Shown piece by piece: positions 49,743-51,000 of a stretch of 51,000 nt of DNA; the first letter of the stretch is position 1; every line of letters starts with the position of its first letter. The notes beneath the pieces are model-generated. The model made no database searches. It saw only the letters and a list, made by a program, of their open reading frames with translations, and was not told the DNA's origin. The DNA is taken from the NCBI RefSeq assembly GCF_030651495.1, contig NZ_JAUSFI010000103.1, forward strand, positions 1-51,000, in the 5' to 3' direction. Source of the stretch: Undibacterium sp. (GTDB lineage Bacteria; Pseudomonadota; Gammaproteobacteria; Burkholderiales; Burkholderiaceae_D). The translations under genes and the position numbers were made by a program.

Positions 49743-51000
49743 TTACTCCACCGTCACAGATTTCGCCAAATTGCGTGGCTTATCGACATCCGTACCACGC
49801 GCCAGCGCCGTGTGATAGGCCAGCAATTGCAGTGGCACCGTGTGCAGGATAGGTGACAGCATGCCGTAGTGTTCTGGCAGGCGGATGACGTGGACGCCTT
49901 CGCTTGGTGTGATGCGGGAATCTGCGTCGGCGAAGACGTAGAGTTCGCCGCCGCGGGCGCGTACTTCCTGCATGTTGGATTTGAGTTTTTCGATCAGGCC
50001 GTCTTTTGGCGCTACCGTGACTACCGGCATTTCTTTGGTGACCAGGGCCAGCGGGCCGTGCTTGAGTTCGCCTGCGGGATAGGCTTCGGCGTGGATGTAG
50101 GAAATTTCCTTGAGTTTGAGCGCGCCTTCCAGTGCGATAGGGTAGTGCATGCCGCGGCCCAGGAATAGCGCGTTTTCTTTGCGGGCGAATTCTTCTGACC
50201 AGGCGATGATTTGCGGTTCCAGCGCCAGCACGGCGCTGATGGCGACTGGCAGGTGGCGCAGGGCTTTGATGTGTTCTGCTTCTTGCTCGTCGCTGAGGCG
50301 GCCCTTGCTTTGCGCCAGTGTCAAGGCTAGCAGGAAGAGGGCGGCGAGTTGCGTGGTGAAGGCCTTGGTCGATGCCACGCCGACTTCGACCCCGGCACGC
50401 GTGATGTAGGCCAGCTCGCATTCTCGCACCATGGCACTGGTTGATACATTGCAGATGGTCAGGCTGTGCGGCATGCCCAGGCTGCGCGCGTGTTTTAGCG
50501 CGGCCAGCGTGTCGGCGGTTTCGCCGCTTTGCGAGATGGTGACGACCAAACTGTTCGGGTTCGGCACGCTGTCACGGTAGCGGTATTCGCTGGCGATCTC
50601 TACGTTGACGGGGATTTTGGCGATCGATTCTATCCAGTATTTGGCGGTCATGCCGGCGTAATAGCTGGTGCCGCAAGCGAGGATTAATACGTTGTCGATT
50701 TGCTTGAAAACTTTGTGCGCCTTGTCGCCGAATAGCTCCGGCATGATGGCGGTAACGCCTTCTAATGTATCGCCGAGGGCGCGCGGTTGTTCGAAAATTT
50801 CTTTCTGCATGTAGTGGCGATACGGGCCTAGTTCTGCCGCGCCGGTGTGGGCGTGTACAGTGCGCACTTCGCGCTGGACTTGTTTGCCATCGGCATCGAC
50901 GATCCAGACTTTTTGCAATTGCAGATCGACGACATCGCCTTCTTCCAGATAGATGATCTGGTCAGTGGTGCCGGCCAATGCCATGGCGTCTGAGGCGAGG
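49743..51000 (-). CDS. glmS: GlmS, glucosamine-6-phosphate synthase (3' part)
   Basis: C-terminal about 418 residues; the 5' part, with the glutaminase domain, lies beyond the right edge. GlmS makes glucosamine-6-phosphate from fructose-6-phosphate and glutamine, the first step to UDP-GlcNAc for the cell wall. Two SIS sugar-isomerase domains are seen: [19 protein letters not shown] with [12 protein letters not shown], and [20 protein letters not shown]. The end [15 protein letters not shown] is conserved across bacteria and is the sequence TnsD proteins recognise. The gene is intact to its stop, since the transposon inserted downstream of it. Confidence 0.97.
   Translation of the reverse strand, partial: LASDAMALAGTTDQIIYLEEGDVVDLQLQKVWIVDADGKQVQREVRTVHAHTGAAELGPYRHYMQKEIFEQPRALGDTLEGVTAIMPELFGDKAHKVFKQIDNVLILACGTSYYAGMTAKYWIESIAKIPVNVEIASEYRYRDSVPNPNSLVVTISQSGETADTLAALKHARSLGMPHSLTICNVSTSAMVRECELAYITRAGVEVGVASTKAFTTQLAALFLLALTLAQSKGRLSDEQEAEHIKALRHLPVAISAVLALEPQIIAWSEEFARKENALFLGRGMHYPIALEGALKLKEISYIHAEAYPAGELKHGPLALVTKEMPVVTVAPKDGLIEKLKSNMQEVRARGGELYVFADADSRITPSEGVHVIRLPEHYGMLSPILHTVPLQLLAYHTALARGTDVDKPRNLAKSVTVE

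Overview
The window looks like a betaproteobacterial chromosome, most likely Burkholderiales (inferred from the glmS sequence, the type II secretion proteins and the BcepMu gp16-like gene). It is dominated by one large Tn7-like transposon inserted just downstream of glmS. glmS runs in from the right edge on the minus strand and stops at 49743. The element spans 1662-49719 (about 48 kb). Three sequence signs support this: 5-bp direct repeats ATTTC abut both ends, the termini are inverted (TATTC / GAATA), and each end carries three copies of a site resembling the Tn7 TnsB site (ATTAAAGTCGTAAACT). On the left they are widely spaced; on the right they repeat every 20 bp. The right terminus lies about 24 bp from the glmS stop, as in attTn7 insertions.

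Left of the element (1-1656) is a scarred flank. It holds the 3' end of a GGDEF gene, a decayed copy of the glmS 3' end, two copies of an 84-bp hairpin, a nested REP-like palindrome, a UPF0489 gene, and a 14-bp exact match to the transposon end that may be a relic of an older insertion.

Inside the element, left to right: (i) a HAD-family gene; (ii) an 11-gene minus-strand type II secretion (T2SS)-like operon with overlapping or closely spaced genes: pseudopilin G, F, E, PilM/N/O/P-like genes, a secretin lipoprotein and three more pseudopilins; (iii) a divergent secreted Rhs toxin split over two translationally coupled genes, with its immunity candidate, followed by a displaced orphan Rhs C-terminus with its own immunity candidate and a duplicated terminator; (iv) an accessory stretch of small regulators and toxin-antitoxin-like genes, including an exonuclease fused to two antitoxin-type domains, three HAD genes and several decayed genes; (v) the transposition module tnsA-tnsB-tnsC on the plus strand facing an XRE regulator, a short TniQ protein and a TnsD on the minus strand; (vi) a defence block: QatABCD, then an unrecognised three-gene operon (phosphoribosyltransferase-like, P-loop ATPase, unknown), then a DNA adenine methyltransferase divergent from an XRE regulator; (vii) a broken DUF2130 gene next to the right end.

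Functionally, TnsD probably directs the element to glmS, TniQ may serve a second target, and the cargo pairs interbacterial toxin delivery (T2SS plus Rhs) with phage defence (Qat plus the three-gene operon). The likeliest new biology is the T2SS plus split Rhs cargo, the three-gene operon at 42831-46636, and the exonuclease-antitoxin fusion at 24384-25994.
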